Shown: piece by piece, positions 51,006 through 60,071 of the stretch
How the letters are laid out: the number at the start of each line of letters is the position of its first letter
Numbering within the stretch: the first letter of the stretch is position 1
From: WTAW01 sp964406575
Lineage (GTDB): Bacteria > Acidobacteriota > Aminicenantia > Aminicenantales > Aminicenantaceae
DNA length: 64,000 nt
NCBI GenBank assembly: GCA_964406575.1
Contig: CAYOSH010000007.1
Span: 77,153-141,152 of the forward strand
Direction of reading: 5' to 3'
Position numbers and translations under genes: made by a program
Notes under the pieces: model-generated
Databases searched by the model: none
Told to the model about the DNA's origin: nothing
Seen by the model: only the letters and a program-made list of their open reading frames with translations

Positions 51006-52256
51006 ATGAATACGTCGACGCAAAAAGCGCCCCTCCTTGAGATCGCCGAATCCTCTATGCCTGATGGCATCCGGCAGACAATCTCTTCGGAGCCGATAAT
51101 CCCAGCAATCGCTGCCAAAGCCAAGATAATAGCCCGGGATTATCCTGACTTCATCCGCAGTGATCAGGGACAGATCATCGATATCTTTCCTGACAGGGAG
51201 ATTTATTACGGCCCATCTGCAGGCTTGGAGGAGCTTCGGGATCTGGTCGGGCGATTCTGGACCTTGACCTATCGTTTGAAGGGAAAACCGGGGATCCCTC
51301 CAGAAGGATTGGGTCACAAACATGTGGCCATCGTTTCCGGAGCCACGGAGGGCCTTTCGATCGTGATGCACCTTGTGGCCTACCAACAAAATGTAGGTCT
51401 TCTGCCTCTCTATTGGAGCAACTATAAGGGAATCATACGCAATGCGGGCGGGAATCCCATCATTCTCGATTTTTTTGACAGCGACTATAATCCCGATTTT
51501 GAAAAAATAAAAACGCAGATCGAGCGGCACAAGATCACAGCGTTTCTTTTCAATTTTCCCACAAATCCTTCCGGGGATATTCTCTCTGAAGACGAGATGG
51601 GACAGCTGGCCGATCTAGCAAGACACATGAACCTGATCCTCATCTCCGATGAGGTCTACGGAACGCTCCGCTATAAGGGAACTCCCCAGTCCATGCTGGC
51701 TTACGCTCCTGAGAGAACGGTCATTATCAGTTCAGCGTCTAAAGAATACCTGATTCCGGGTGCCAGAGTCGGTTATGTAATCGCCGCAGAGGAAACCTTC
51801 ACGAATTCCTGGATGTCAAAGCTGATCCGCTCGTTTTCCTCATCTCCCAACGTCCTTGGGCAGCAGATCCTCATAGATATTCTCAAAGAGGAAGTGAATG
51901 ATCTGGAGAGCGGAAGACCACCCAGAATCATAACCCAGATCAAAGAAGAATTGAGGAAAAGGTGTGAACTCACCATCCAAACTCTCCAGGAAAAGGGATT
52001 TACCCTAGCCGGAAGAGACAAGGATTTTCCATCTGGTGCGATCAGTGTGCTCGCCCGACTGCCAGCGGATATCACCGTGGACGATAAAGAATTTCTGCAT
52101 AAGGCACTGGAGATGGGAAAATTCAGCGCTGTTCCCGCATCTGTCTTCGGCGCCCCAGGCTGTATCCGGATTGGATATGCGGGCATGAGCCAAGACAAAA
52201 TCAGAAAATTTGCGGGAGCTCTTCAAGATGTGCTCGATCATTTCCGCCGCAGATGA
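51006..52256 (+). CDS. Class I/II PLP aminotransferase
   Basis: 416-residue aspartate-aminotransferase-fold enzyme. Recognisable blocks: YYGPSAGLEELRDLVG, FNFPTNPSGDILS, the cofactor-binding ISDEVYG, and the PLP-lysine segment SSASKEYLIPGARVGY near residue 246. It has a GGAG site. The donor/acceptor pair is not evident. It stands alone between the iron-sulfur cluster genes and repeat R8. Confidence 0.88.
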   Translation: MNTSTQKAPLLEIAESSMPDGIRQTISSEPIIPAIAAKAKIIARDYPDFIRSDQGQIIDIFPDREIYYGPSAGLEELRDLVGRFWTLTYRLKGKPGIPPEGLGHKHVAIVSGATEGLSIVMHLVAYQQNVGLLPLYWSNYKGIIRNAGGNPIILDFFDSDYNPDFEKIKTQIERHKITAFLFNFPTNPSGDILSEDEMGQLADLARHMNLILISDEVYGTLRYKGTPQSMLAYAPERTVIISSASKEYLIPGARVGYVIAAEETFTNSWMSKLIRSFSSSPNVLGQQILIDILKEEVNDLESGRPPRIITQIKEELRKRCELTIQTLQEKGFTLAGRDKDFPSGAISVLARLPADITVDDKEFLHKALEMGKFSAVPASVFGAPGCIRIGYAGMSQDKIRKFAGALQDVLDHFRRR

Positions 52257-52260
52257 CAGA

Positions 52261-52373
52261 CAGCGTAATGCATGATATCCCCATTGCCCCGATTGTGTGG
52301 TGGAGAAAACCGTGTGGAGGGCAGGACGGCATGGGTCTCTGGGACTTCATTTATCACGGATTTAGATATTCCT
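52261..52373. repeat. Decayed MITE-like element (copy R8, type 2, inverted)
   Basis: Compared with the reverse of the 63.7 kb element it keeps TTGTGTGGTGGAGAAAACCG and GAGGGCAGGACGGCATGG, then ATCACGGATTTAGATAT. Ends are worn and no target duplication is visible. It fills most of the gap between the aminotransferase and iscU. Confidence 0.72.
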
Positions 52374-52499
52374 ATGTTCGCCAAGAACTCTTTGACATTC
52401 AGCGCTGACCTTTTGGTATAATAAGGGGCCAAACAAGCTTTTGATTTTTTATCCTGAAACCTCATATCGAGGATTAAGGACACATACAGAGATCGTAAA

Positions 52500-52970
52500 A
52501 TGCCCAAAAAAGAAGACCTTGAGAAATTCGCCAAGCAGCTGCAGGAAATGATCCTGGAACAGGCCAGAAAAGAATACTCTGAGACTGTGATCGATCACTG
52601 GCAGAATCCAAGAAACTTCAGACCCACTGAACAACCTGATGGATACTGCAAAGTGAAGGGCGTCTGTGGAGACAAGATGGAGATGTTCATCAAAGTGAAG
52701 GATGGGAAAATATCCGAGTGCAGTTTTCTCACCGATGGCTGCGCGACAACCATCGCTTGCGGCAGCATGGCAACTGAGGTCGCCCTGAATAAAACCTTCA
52801 CAGAGGCCTTGGCCACTGTCAGCGGCGAGATCATCCTCAAAAAGTTGGGAGGTTTACCCGAAGCAAGCGAACATTGTGCTTTTCTCGCCGCAGAAACACT
52901 CAGGCGGGCACTGGCAGACAGTCTCTATCAACAAAAACATCCCTGGAAAAAACATTACAGAAAGTCCTAG
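52500..52970 (+). CDS. Iron-sulfur cluster scaffold, IscU/NifU-N family
   Basis: 156-residue scaffold on which [2Fe-2S]/[4Fe-4S] clusters are built. Three conserved Cys occupy the family positions: GVCGD (Cys56, with Asp58), DGCATTIACGS (Cys81) and EHCAFLAA (Cys126). A 30-residue N-terminal extension (MPKKEDLEKFAKQLQEMI) is unusual for IscU. No cysteine desulfurase is adjacent. It may serve the iron-sulfur proteins of the 44-51 kb region or the radical SAM protein nearby. Confidence 0.87.
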   Translation: MPKKEDLEKFAKQLQEMILEQARKEYSETVIDHWQNPRNFRPTEQPDGYCKVKGVCGDKMEMFIKVKDGKISECSFLTDGCATTIACGSMATEVALNKTFTEALATVSGEIILKKLGGLPEASEHCAFLAAETLRRALADSLYQQKHPWKKHYRKS

Positions 52971-53102
52971 TGATAGACCCAATACCACACATCCAAAGCC
53001 CAGGGCGAATGGCGAGGAAAAAATCCAAGGGATTACCCACGATTTTAAAAATCCGCCTTCTCCTCACTGCTCATCTTTGAGGACGAGAGATTGGAGTTCC
53101 GT

Positions 53103-53306
53103 ATGAAAGAGTGCGATAAGAACACAAACCTGACACACTGCAACTGCTCCTATGAGCCATGCAGCAAGAAAGGCGTCTGCTGCGAATGCATAAGGTACCA
53201 CTGGAGCATGCAGGAGCTCCCTGCCTGCCTTTTCCCCGACAATGTGGAACGAACTTACGACCGATCGTTAAGAAAGTTTATTGATATCTATAAAGATAAG
53301 GTCTAA
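53103..53306 (+). CDS. Small Cys-rich protein, DUF6485 type
   Basis: 67 residues, ATG with GGAG upstream (start chosen over the ATG at 53091). The cysteines are clustered in THCNCSYEPCSKKGVCCECIRYH, a pattern seen in small DUF6485 metal-binding proteins of anaerobes, followed by a C-terminal amphipathic segment. It lies 5 bp before a radical SAM gene, which suggests a functional link. Function unknown. Confidence 0.78.
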   Translation: MKECDKNTNLTHCNCSYEPCSKKGVCCECIRYHWSMQELPACLFPDNVERTYDRSLRKFIDIYKDKV

Positions 53307-53311
53307 TCCAA

Positions 53312-54280
53312 ATGGAAAATTCTCATAGTAAAGACCCCGTCGTTCACATCTATGGGCCTGTTCCATCCAGACGGCTTGGATTTTCTCTAGGCATTGATAT
53401 CATCCCATTCAAAACATGTACTCTGGACTGCATCTACTGCCAACTGGGGCCGACACCCAAAAAGACCATTCAACGGAGATCATACGTTTCGACAGAGGAA
53501 ATCTTGGCCCAGATCAAAGACGTCCTTGAATCCAGGCAAAGAATCGACATCATCACATTCTCTGGCTCCGGAGAACCGACATTGAACGTTTCCTTAGGCA
53601 GCCTCATCCGGGAGATCAAAAGGATCACTGACATTCCTGTGGCGGTTCTGACAAACAGCACTCTGCTTAACAAAACCCGCGTCCGGAAGGCCCTGCTCGC
53701 CGCGGACCTCGTTGTTCCCTCACTCGATGCGGCGATCCAAGAGGTTTTTATCAAAGTCAACAGGCCTCATTCTTCACTTAAGATCCAAGACATCATCACG
53801 GCGCTTATAAAATTTCGACAGGAATTCAACGGACAGATATGGCTAGAGATCATGCTCGTTAAAGGCGTGAATGATTCTCCCCAGCACATACAAAAACTCA
53901 AAGAGGCAGTCAAAAATATCCAGCCTGATAAGATCCAGCTCAACACAGTCATCCGCCCACCTGCGGAAGCACACGCCAGAGCGTTATCTCTCAAAGATTT
54001 GGAAAAAATCCAAAAACACCTCGGGAGCAAATGCGAAATCATCGCCGCCTTTGCGCAGATGGACCAGTTTCCTCAAAGAAAAAATCTCGAACGAAAAATG
54101 CTCTCTATGATCCAGCGAAGACCGGTGACCCTGTCGGATATTTCCGTTTCTCTTGGAAAACACAGGGATGAAGTCCTAAAATACCTGAACATTTTGATCA
54201 GCAAGGGCAAGATCAAATGTGTCACTCATAAGGGAAAGACGTATTATGAGCCCACGGCGTCTATGGACAGGCCACATTGA
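53312..54280 (+). CDS. Radical SAM protein with C-terminal helix-turn-helix
   Basis: 322-residue radical SAM enzyme. It begins VHIYGPVPSRRLGFSLGIDI and has CTLDCIYC (Cys36, Cys40, Cys43) for the [4Fe-4S] cluster, then FSGSGEPTL and SLDAAIQEVF. The last about 60 residues are a winged-helix-like domain (RRPVTLSDISVSLGKHRDEVLKYLNILISKGKIK). This fused form is common in anaerobes and archaea, with no established substrate. Preceded by the small DUF6485 gene. Confidence 0.87.
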   Translation: MENSHSKDPVVHIYGPVPSRRLGFSLGIDIIPFKTCTLDCIYCQLGPTPKKTIQRRSYVSTEEILAQIKDVLESRQRIDIITFSGSGEPTLNVSLGSLIREIKRITDIPVAVLTNSTLLNKTRVRKALLAADLVVPSLDAAIQEVFIKVNRPHSSLKIQDIITALIKFRQEFNGQIWLEIMLVKGVNDSPQHIQKLKEAVKNIQPDKIQLNTVIRPPAEAHARALSLKDLEKIQKHLGSKCEIIAAFAQMDQFPQRKNLERKMLSMIQRRPVTLSDISVSLGKHRDEVLKYLNILISKGKIKCVTHKGKTYYEPTASMDRPH

Positions 54281-54292
54281 ACGGTATGCCAA

Positions 54293-54462
54293 GGAAACAT
54301 CCTTATTTCCGTGATGCTCTCAAGTCAAATGATAATAGCAGGAGCTCGTCACAGTCCATATTCATCGAAGACCCCCCCACCCACCACCATCAGACTCATA
54401 AGGACAGGGACTCGCTCTTTTTTACCCTTAATACCTTTATCACAGAAATAAGGATACTTACG
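54293..54462. mobile_element. MITE-like element, type 1, inverted (copy R5)
   Basis: The same element as at 42.2 kb in the opposite orientation: it begins AAACATCCTTATTTCCGTGA and ends with the inverted copy near 54459. Flanks TATGCCAA (54285-54292) and TATGTCAA (54463-54470) form an 8 bp duplication with one mismatch. The spacing between terminal repeat and duplication (2 nt left, 3 nt right) is the mirror of the other copies, as expected for reversed insertion. Confidence 0.88.
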
Positions 54463-54536
54463 TATGTCAAAGATGACTCGACAAGAACTCTGTGTTTGGA
54501 ATACCCTATTCGATAACGTGCCCGAAAGAGTGTAGC

Positions 54537-55049
54537 ATGCAAGAATTGAAAGATATGTCGAAGGAAGAGATCCTCGGGTTGCTGGAGGATGCCTCGAAAA
54601 ACTGGCTGGCCCATGACGGCCTGTGGTTCCGTGCGGTCGAAAGCAGATACGGTATCGAAGCCGCCATGGACCTGGACAAAGAGGCATGGGAAAAATTTAC
54701 AGTGATCGAAGCCGAGCGGATCATGAAAAGATTGGGAATTGAGCGGGGTGGGGGCATTCCGGCCCTTATCCAGTGCCTCCATTTCCGGCTGTATGCACAC
54801 ATCAATGTCCAAGAAGTGTCTGAAGTGAGTGAAACCCGCTGCGTATTCCATATGAACAAATGCCGGGTTCAAGAGTCACGAAAAAGACAGGGACTTCCCG
54901 ACTTCCCCTGCAAATCTGTGGGAATCATCGAATACAGTTTTTTTGCCAAAACCATAGATCGCAGGCTCAAAACAAGATGTCTTGTCTGCCCTCCCGACCC
55001 TCATCCAGAGAATGTCTGGTGCGCATGGGAATTTACGCTCGAGACATAG
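54537..55049 (+). CDS. DUF6125 family protein
   Basis: 170 residues from the ATG at 54537, where the family similarity begins; the frame runs 15 codons upstream with no ribosome site. It starts MQELKDMSKEEILGLLEDASKNWLAHDGLWFRAVE, typical of DUF6125, and has cysteines in CRVQESRKRQGLPDFPCKSV and CLVCPPDPHPENVWCAWEF that could bind metal. Function unknown. Located between repeat R5 and ilvE. Confidence 0.75.
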   Translation: MQELKDMSKEEILGLLEDASKNWLAHDGLWFRAVESRYGIEAAMDLDKEAWEKFTVIEAERIMKRLGIERGGGIPALIQCLHFRLYAHINVQEVSEVSETRCVFHMNKCRVQESRKRQGLPDFPCKSVGIIEYSFFAKTIDRRLKTRCLVCPPDPHPENVWCAWEFTLET

Positions 55050-55128
55050 GTTCATGATTCTGGAAACATCGAATTTTTTGATAAGGATCAGATAAAAATA
55101 AAAATGCGCAACCCGAAAAGGAGAAAAC

Positions 55129-56100
55129 ATGTTTGATAACACACACTTTCCCAAAGCTAAAAAATTCTGGCAAATGGGAAAGCTCTATGATTGGTCGACG
55201 CTCACTGTTCATTCTATGAGCCATGCTCTTCATTACGGGAATGCGGTGTTCGAGGGGATCCGGGCTTACCCCACATCCCAAGGCCCGGCAGTCTTCCGCC
55301 TTGGTGAACATCTGAACAGGTTTTTTCACTCCGGGGCAACGCTCTCAATGCCGATTCCTTACCCTAAAGAAGAGATCGCTGAGGCGATCAAACTTGTCAT
55401 CAGAGAAAATCAACTGGACGCCGCCTACATCCGGCCACTCCTTTTTTATTCCTTCGGCAATTTGGGGCTCCTCCCCTCGCACTCCCCCGTAGAGCTGGCC
55501 ATCGCTGCGTGGGAATGGGACGCTTATCTCGGACATGGGGCGAAAAAGGGAACTCGGGTCTACATCCTGCCCCAGAGACGGATCCATCACACTCAATTCG
55601 ACATGAGGGCCAAGCTCGGGGGACTTTATGTGCTTTCGACCCTGGGAGGCCAGCTTGCCCGGTCTAGAGGTTTTGATGAAGCCGTTTTTTTAAACATGGA
55701 AGGAAATATCGCTGAGGGACCCGGAGAAAATATTTTTATCGTAAAGAACGGAATTCTGAAGACCAATGACCTCAAGGAATCCATCCTAGAAGGGATAACC
55801 CGGACAAGCATCCTTCAGTTTGCGGGTGATCTTGGAATCGAAACGACTGTGAGCAGTATAACCAAAGAGGAGTTTTTTCAGGCGGATGAGGCCTTTTTCT
55901 CAGGGACTGCTGTCGAAATTGCACCGATCGTTAAAATCACCGACGGATCAAATGGAGAGACGTCTGAACAGACTTACACAATCGGTTCCGGGCAGTTGGG
56001 CGAAGTCACCCAAAAGGTCCAAAACACATTTTACAGAACGGTCAGGGGCGAGCTCGAAGAATACAACCATTGGTTGACATACGTCTATGAACATGAATAA
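55129..56100 (+). CDS. ilvE: Branched-chain amino acid aminotransferase IlvE
   Basis: 323-residue fold-type IV PLP aminotransferase, preceded by AAAGGAG. It converts between branched-chain amino acids and their keto acids with glutamate. Marker blocks: HALHYGNAVFEGIRAY, the RPLLFYSFG segment, the PLP lysine region in GGLYVLSTLGGQLARSRGFDEAVFLN (a variant of the usual YxNSxLAxxEA), GENIFIVKNG, LEGITRTSIL and FFSGTAVEIAPI. The catalytic-lysine segment differs from canonical IlvE and deserves care. It stands alone. Confidence 0.87.
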   Translation: MFDNTHFPKAKKFWQMGKLYDWSTLTVHSMSHALHYGNAVFEGIRAYPTSQGPAVFRLGEHLNRFFHSGATLSMPIPYPKEEIAEAIKLVIRENQLDAAYIRPLLFYSFGNLGLLPSHSPVELAIAAWEWDAYLGHGAKKGTRVYILPQRRIHHTQFDMRAKLGGLYVLSTLGGQLARSRGFDEAVFLNMEGNIAEGPGENIFIVKNGILKTNDLKESILEGITRTSILQFAGDLGIETTVSSITKEEFFQADEAFFSGTAVEIAPIVKITDGSNGETSEQTYTIGSGQLGEVTQKVQNTFYRTVRGELEEYNHWLTYVYEHE

Positions 56101-56196
56101 CAACCATGACTGTCTTCTTATTGCGGTTGTTCTAACAATGTAGCCGCGCAGCAGAATGTCCGGCCGATCAGAAAAAACAGCCGATCATTTGCTCCG

Positions 56197-56655
56197 ATGA
56201 ATGCGGAAATTCTCATAAACAAAGGAAGTCAGGGAGTTTATGTGTTGGTATTGGAAGTGGAGCGGCCTTGTCGGATAAGGGCGGGCAATATGCCTGAAAC
56301 AGAATTTCAACAGGGTACCTATCTCTATACAGGACGGGCAAAAACGCGTCTCAGAGCAAGGCTGCTTCGGCATCTCAGAACAGAGAAAGCGTTCTTCTGG
56401 CACATCGATTATCTTCTCCAAAAGGCTGAGATCAGGGAGATCTGGGTCAGGATTGATTTTTTTGATGAGTGTCAGATCGTAAGGGATATCCAAGACATGT
56501 TAGCGAAACGCGGTATGGGGATCTCTGGATTCGGGGCATCTGACTGCCGGTGTTCCAGCCATCTTTTTTACTTTCCTGGAGAAAAAAGAGAGTTGAGCGC
56601 CCTCCGCAAAAAAATCGGCTTCACAAAGGTTAAAATCAATGAAAATTGTGCTTGA
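56197..56655 (+). CDS. DUF123 (GIY-YIG-like) protein
   Basis: 152-residue DUF123 domain protein. The family shows a GxYVLVLEVxRP start, GTYLYTGRAKTRLRARLLRHLR, and the HIDYLL and ISGFGASDCRCSSHLFYF blocks, including Cys-x-Cys. It resembles GIY-YIG nucleases, but activity has not been shown. It overlaps trmO by 17 nt and may be translationally coupled to it. Confidence 0.82.
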   Translation: MNAEILINKGSQGVYVLVLEVERPCRIRAGNMPETEFQQGTYLYTGRAKTRLRARLLRHLRTEKAFFWHIDYLLQKAEIREIWVRIDFFDECQIVRDIQDMLAKRGMGISGFGASDCRCSSHLFYFPGEKRELSALRKKIGFTKVKINENCA

Positions 56656-57115
56656 ACCGATAGGAATTGTTCATTCACCCTTTAAAAAAAAGGAAGACAT
56701 CGCGAGGGAAAGGTGTATTGACGCCCATGGCTTTGAAGATGTCGTTGGCGAAGTGGAAGTATTCAAAAAATATCAGGAAGGTTTAAGCGACATCGACGGG
56801 TTTTCCCATCTCATCCTCATTTTTGCCTTCCACAAATCCAAAGAAAAAAAACTCACGGCGCATCCGCCCTTTGATGGAAAAGAAAGAGGCGTTTTTGCAA
56901 CACGAAGCCCCAGACGACCCAATCCCATCGGAATGACAGTCGCCCGTTTCCTGGGGAGAGAGGGGAATGTATTGAGAGTCTCGGGCATCGATATGATCGA
57001 GGGAACCCCGATTTTAGACATCAAACCATACACGACTCGAGACCAGAAAGAGGGCATCGCCCTCGGTTGGCTGGAACAGCATCGCAAGAAAGTCCCAAAG
57101 GGAGAGATAATCTGA
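56639..57115 (+). CDS. trmO: tRNA m6t6A37 methyltransferase TrmO
   Basis: 158-residue UPF0066 protein that methylates t6A37 of tRNA-Thr with SAM. Features are IGIVHSPF at the N-terminus, GFSHLILIFAFHKS, FATRSPRRPNPIGMTVARFL (SAM-binding and tRNA loop) and DMIEGTPILDIKPY. The short single-domain form lacks the C-terminal domain of E. coli TrmO. MtaB at 14-15 kb acts on the same modified base. Confidence 0.9.
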   Translation: MKIVLEPIGIVHSPFKKKEDIARERCIDAHGFEDVVGEVEVFKKYQEGLSDIDGFSHLILIFAFHKSKEKKLTAHPPFDGKERGVFATRSPRRPNPIGMTVARFLGREGNVLRVSGIDMIEGTPILDIKPYTTRDQKEGIALGWLEQHRKKVPKGEII

Positions 57116-57212
57116 CACTGAAGGACAACTGGTTTCAGAACCAATTGCAAGAGCCCTTTTGGATCCTCACCATTAAAAAAAATTAAATTCGAGGAGGATC
57201 AACGGTCTCTTT

Positions 57213-57926
57213 TCAGATGAACAGGTCAAGAGCTAGCTCCCTTTGATCTGCTGAAAGAATATCTGTGTGCGATTCCCCTCCACAGAATCTCCGGATCAGA
57301 CCGCTCAATTCCTCTACAGCATCCGCCATATCCTCTCTCCCCGCAGGAGGCAATCCTTCGACAACCAGAATCGCCGTTTCGGTTGCCTCTGTCATCTTTG
57401 TCTTGTCACATTCCCTCCAGTTCCACCTCCGGCAGAGAACCTCGACGTCATCGGCATAGATCACTTCTCCTTCCTTTGCCTGCTCGAGAACCTCAGAATT
57501 CAGCGCCCGGAATGGCTCATCCTCGCGTGCAAACCTCAAGGTGATATCTCCCTCCACACGGGAAAGGTCGTCTCCTCCTGCAGGAATCATGTGTTTGATG
57601 GATATATAGTTGTAGATATCAACGAGAGTGTTAATATGCCTGAGGTTTATCCCCTTGAGGATCATTCGGTATAGACTCTCCACAGAACTTTTGTACTTCT
57701 TCGGTTTGGCTCCGAACGACAAATACGCTTTTCTCCATGAAAGAATCTTGGGAAGCTGCAGAAGAGTCTCGGTGCTGTAATTGGCCCTTATTTTTTCTTC
57801 TTCCTCCATAATCAAAGGAAAAAGCGCATCCGCAGGATCACGGTTATTTATGTCCTTAACAACTATTACACCCAAACCTAGATCTGGAAATTTATTGAAA
57901 ACTTTGCTGTCGACGCTAAATTTCAA
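57213..57926 (-). CDS. B3/B4-domain protein (tRNA-editing-domain-like)
   Basis: 237 residues from a TTG start at 57926, whose last bases form TTGA with the decarboxylase stop. The normal family start is MKFSVDSKVFNKFPDLGLGV and AGGA precedes it, so this codon is preferred over an upstream ATG. The protein matches the B3/B4 domain of phenylalanyl-tRNA synthetase beta found as free proteins (WRKAYLSFGAKPKKYKSSVESLYRMILKG, HMIPAGGDDL, NWRECDKTKMTEATE). Free B3/B4 proteins may be trans-editing factors or amino-acid binders. Linkage to a decarboxylase is notable. Confidence 0.82.
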   Translation of the reverse strand: MKFSVDSKVFNKFPDLGLGVIVVKDINNRDPADALFPLIMEEEEKIRANYSTETLLQLPKILSWRKAYLSFGAKPKKYKSSVESLYRMILKGINLRHINTLVDIYNYISIKHMIPAGGDDLSRVEGDITLRFAREDEPFRALNSEVLEQAKEGEVIYADDVEVLCRRWNWRECDKTKMTEATETAILVVEGLPPAGREDMADAVEELSGLIRRFCGGESHTDILSADQRELALDLFI

Positions 57927-59341
57927 TGATTGTCTTCCTGTATGTTTTTGGCCGTGTCCGTGATGATTTCCCAAGCCTGGCGGACGTGGCGCTCCTCGGT
58001 CGCCCTCGCTCCAATGGCCATACGTAAGACGAACTTCCCTTTGAGCGTCGTCTGCGTCAGCAGAAGTTTCCCCGTTCCATTGATCCTCTCGATCAGCTCC
58101 TTGTTGAGCGCGTTCAGATCCTCTTCGCTCCGGCCATCATTCAGCCGGAAACAGACCAAGCTCAGATGCACTGGGGCTAAAATCTCAAAAAGCTCGTGAT
58201 TCTCAACCCATCCCTTGAACAATTCCGCCAATCGGATATGTTCTCTCACAATTTCCTGCAACCCCTCAATACCATAGGACCGAATCACGAACCAGAGTTT
58301 GAGTGCGCGGAATCTCCGGCCCAGTTGAATGCCCCAATCTCGGTAGTTCTTTACGAGCGCATCCACGCCAGTTTTCAAATACTCGGGGTGGATCTCAAAC
58401 GTGCGGATCAAACTCCCCGGGTCTTTCACAAAGTGTGCCGAACAGTCAAAATTTGTCAGCATCCATTTGTGAGGATTGAAGTTGAAGGAGTCTGCATACT
58501 CCACGCCATCCAGCATCCATTTTTTTTCAGGGAGGATGGCGGCTGTTCCGGCATATGCGGCATCCACGTGCAAATAGAGCCCATGTTTTCGACAGATTTC
58601 TCCGATGGATCTGAGAGGGTCTATTCCCGCAGAAGACGTCGTCCCGACAGTGGCTATCACACACGCCGGTTTCAAACCGCCCCTCTTGTCCGCGACAATG
58701 GCATCTTCCAGCCGAGAAGGGATCATGGCAAAATTCTCATCCGTAGGGACGCGGCGGATATTATCTGTACCATATCCGGAAATCTTGACTCCCTTTTCCA
58801 CGCTGGAATGAGCTTCCTCGGACATATAAACACAAAGCTTCTCCTGAATTCCCTTTTGATTGGCTGTAAATCCTGTGGCCCTTTCCCTTGCTGTTAGGAG
58901 AGCCACTAAAGTTGTCGTGGAGGCGGTGTCCTGGATAACTCCTTTCATTCCATCAGGAAGACCCAGCATACGCCGCAGCCAATCCATCACTCGTTCTTCC
59001 AGCTCAGCCGCTGCCGGGGATGTTTCCCATATCATACACTGGGCTCCCATCCCCGCCGTCAACAACTCGGCCAGAACAGACGGAGGACTGTTATTGGCCG
59101 GGAAATAGGCGAACCAGGAAGGGTGCTGCCAATGCGTCATCCCCGGAAGAATGATCTCCCGGAAATCCTTGAAGATCTGATCCATCGGCTCTGCCGTAAA
59201 CGGGGCGCTTTCGGGTAATTGTTCGAGAATCTCGCCGGGTTTCACCCGTGCGCGAACAGGGAACATTTCCACCGAATCCAAGTAATCCACCACCCAGTCG
59301 ATAAACTCATGGCCAAACTTCCGGAATGTCTCTTTATCCAT
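57923..59341 (-). CDS. Group II PLP decarboxylase (aromatic-L-amino-acid type)
   Basis: 472 residues from the ATG at 59341, which has GGAAGGAG upstream; an ATG 18 nt earlier lacks it. Pyridoxal-dependent decarboxylase of the DDC family (tyrosine, tryptophan, DOPA or related). The PLP lysine is in NFNPHKWMLTNFDC (about residue 295), with the substrate-pocket HVDAAYAG, TVGTTSSAGIDP and HPSWFAYFPANNSPP blocks. It probably makes tyramine, tryptamine or phenethylamine. The partner B3/B4 gene is coupled by a TTGA overlap. Confidence 0.9.
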   Translation of the reverse strand: MDKETFRKFGHEFIDWVVDYLDSVEMFPVRARVKPGEILEQLPESAPFTAEPMDQIFKDFREIILPGMTHWQHPSWFAYFPANNSPPSVLAELLTAGMGAQCMIWETSPAAAELEERVMDWLRRMLGLPDGMKGVIQDTASTTTLVALLTARERATGFTANQKGIQEKLCVYMSEEAHSSVEKGVKISGYGTDNIRRVPTDENFAMIPSRLEDAIVADKRGGLKPACVIATVGTTSSAGIDPLRSIGEICRKHGLYLHVDAAYAGTAAILPEKKWMLDGVEYADSFNFNPHKWMLTNFDCSAHFVKDPGSLIRTFEIHPEYLKTGVDALVKNYRDWGIQLGRRFRALKLWFVIRSYGIEGLQEIVREHIRLAELFKGWVENHELFEILAPVHLSLVCFRLNDGRSEEDLNALNKELIERINGTGKLLLTQTTLKGKFVLRMAIGARATEERHVRQAWEIITDTAKNIQEDNH

Positions 59342-59605
59342 TTTTAGACTCCTTCCCATCTCTCTTCATCATTAAAGACACCTTGTGCATACTCGTCTTA
59401 TGCCTCTCTTTTGATTTGAATAAAGACTCTAATCATTTGAGAAGCATCACCCTCATCTGGCTTATTCTAAAGAAATGGAAAAATGGAGTCAAAACAATCG
59501 GAATTCTCATTGGTCGATAAAAACCTAAAAAATCCCCGTTTTTAGGGGAAAAATCATGCAATTAAGCCCACTTTTTTTAAATTATAAAGTTTTTTTATTT
59601 TTTTG

Positions 59606-59635
59606 TTGAAATCGAGCTTTGTTCTGTGGTATAAT
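59606..59635 (+). promoter_or_regulatory. Extended -10 sigma-70 promoter
   Basis: TTGAAA (59606-59611), 18 bp, then TGG-TATAAT with the -10 hexamer at 59630-59635. The TG before the -10 is an extended -10 element. The predicted start is about 59642 on the plus strand, although no sizeable gene follows. Confidence 0.72.
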
Positions 59636-59890
59636 ACTAGAAAGTTTGCAAAAGGGATAAAAATTTTAAAGAAAAAATAGTGTTTTTCCTTACCCCATTT
59701 GATATCAATAACTTAAGATTTAGATAAGGTCTTTTTAAGAAAGATCTCGAATAATTCGGTTGATTCAATTCTCTGTTTTGCTGTTTTTAGCGGCCTGTTT
59801 CTCGAATTTTTTCATTTTTTCTACAAAATAGCCAAAGAACTGCAAAAAAACAGCAACTTTTTTTCCATTTTCCACGTATATATAAGTGAA

Positions 59891-59992
59891 ATGGCAAAAA
59901 TGAGAGAATTCAGAGTTAATGCAACAGGCAAATCCCTCCTTTTTACCCCTCCTTTTTTCGAAGGATTTAAGATAGATTCCCTAATCATTTAA
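59891..59992 (+). CDS. 33-codon micro-ORF
   Basis: MAKMREFRVNATGKSLLF and onward; ends in TAA 12 nt before the terminator hairpin. The ribosome-binding site is weak (AAGTGA). It may be a micropeptide or merely part of a non-coding transcript. Low confidence. Confidence 0.25.
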   Translation: MAKMREFRVNATGKSLLFTPPFFEGFKIDSLII

Positions 59993-60004
59993 TCCATCCC
60001 CTTG

Positions 60005-60049
60005 GGCTGTCGATTTTCTTTGAGAGAATCGACAGCCTTCTACTTTTTT
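60005..60049 (+). terminator. Strong intrinsic terminator
   Basis: GGCTGTCGATT (60005-60015) pairs with AATCGACAGCC (60027-60037) over 11 bp, followed by TTCTAC and six Ts. It reads on the plus strand and would end a transcript from the promoter at 59606-59635. Confidence 0.85.
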
Positions 60050-60071
60050 CGCCCCTTTTGCCCGTCCTTTT

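Larger units (their letters stand above)
59342..60071. other. AT-rich gap holding a promoter-terminator unit
   Basis: About 730 bp with no gene over 60 codons. It contains a promoter at 59606-59635, a 33-codon frame at 59891-59992 and a strong terminator hairpin at 60005-60049, then repeat R6. This is a candidate small-RNA or micro-ORF locus. Confidence 0.6.

Noticed and set aside
58196..58897. 233-codon open frame antisense to the PLP decarboxylase
   Set aside because: Codon shadow of a conserved gene on the other strand.
59642..60049. Identity as RNase P RNA, tmRNA or 6S RNA
   Set aside because: None of their conserved core motifs was visible by eye.
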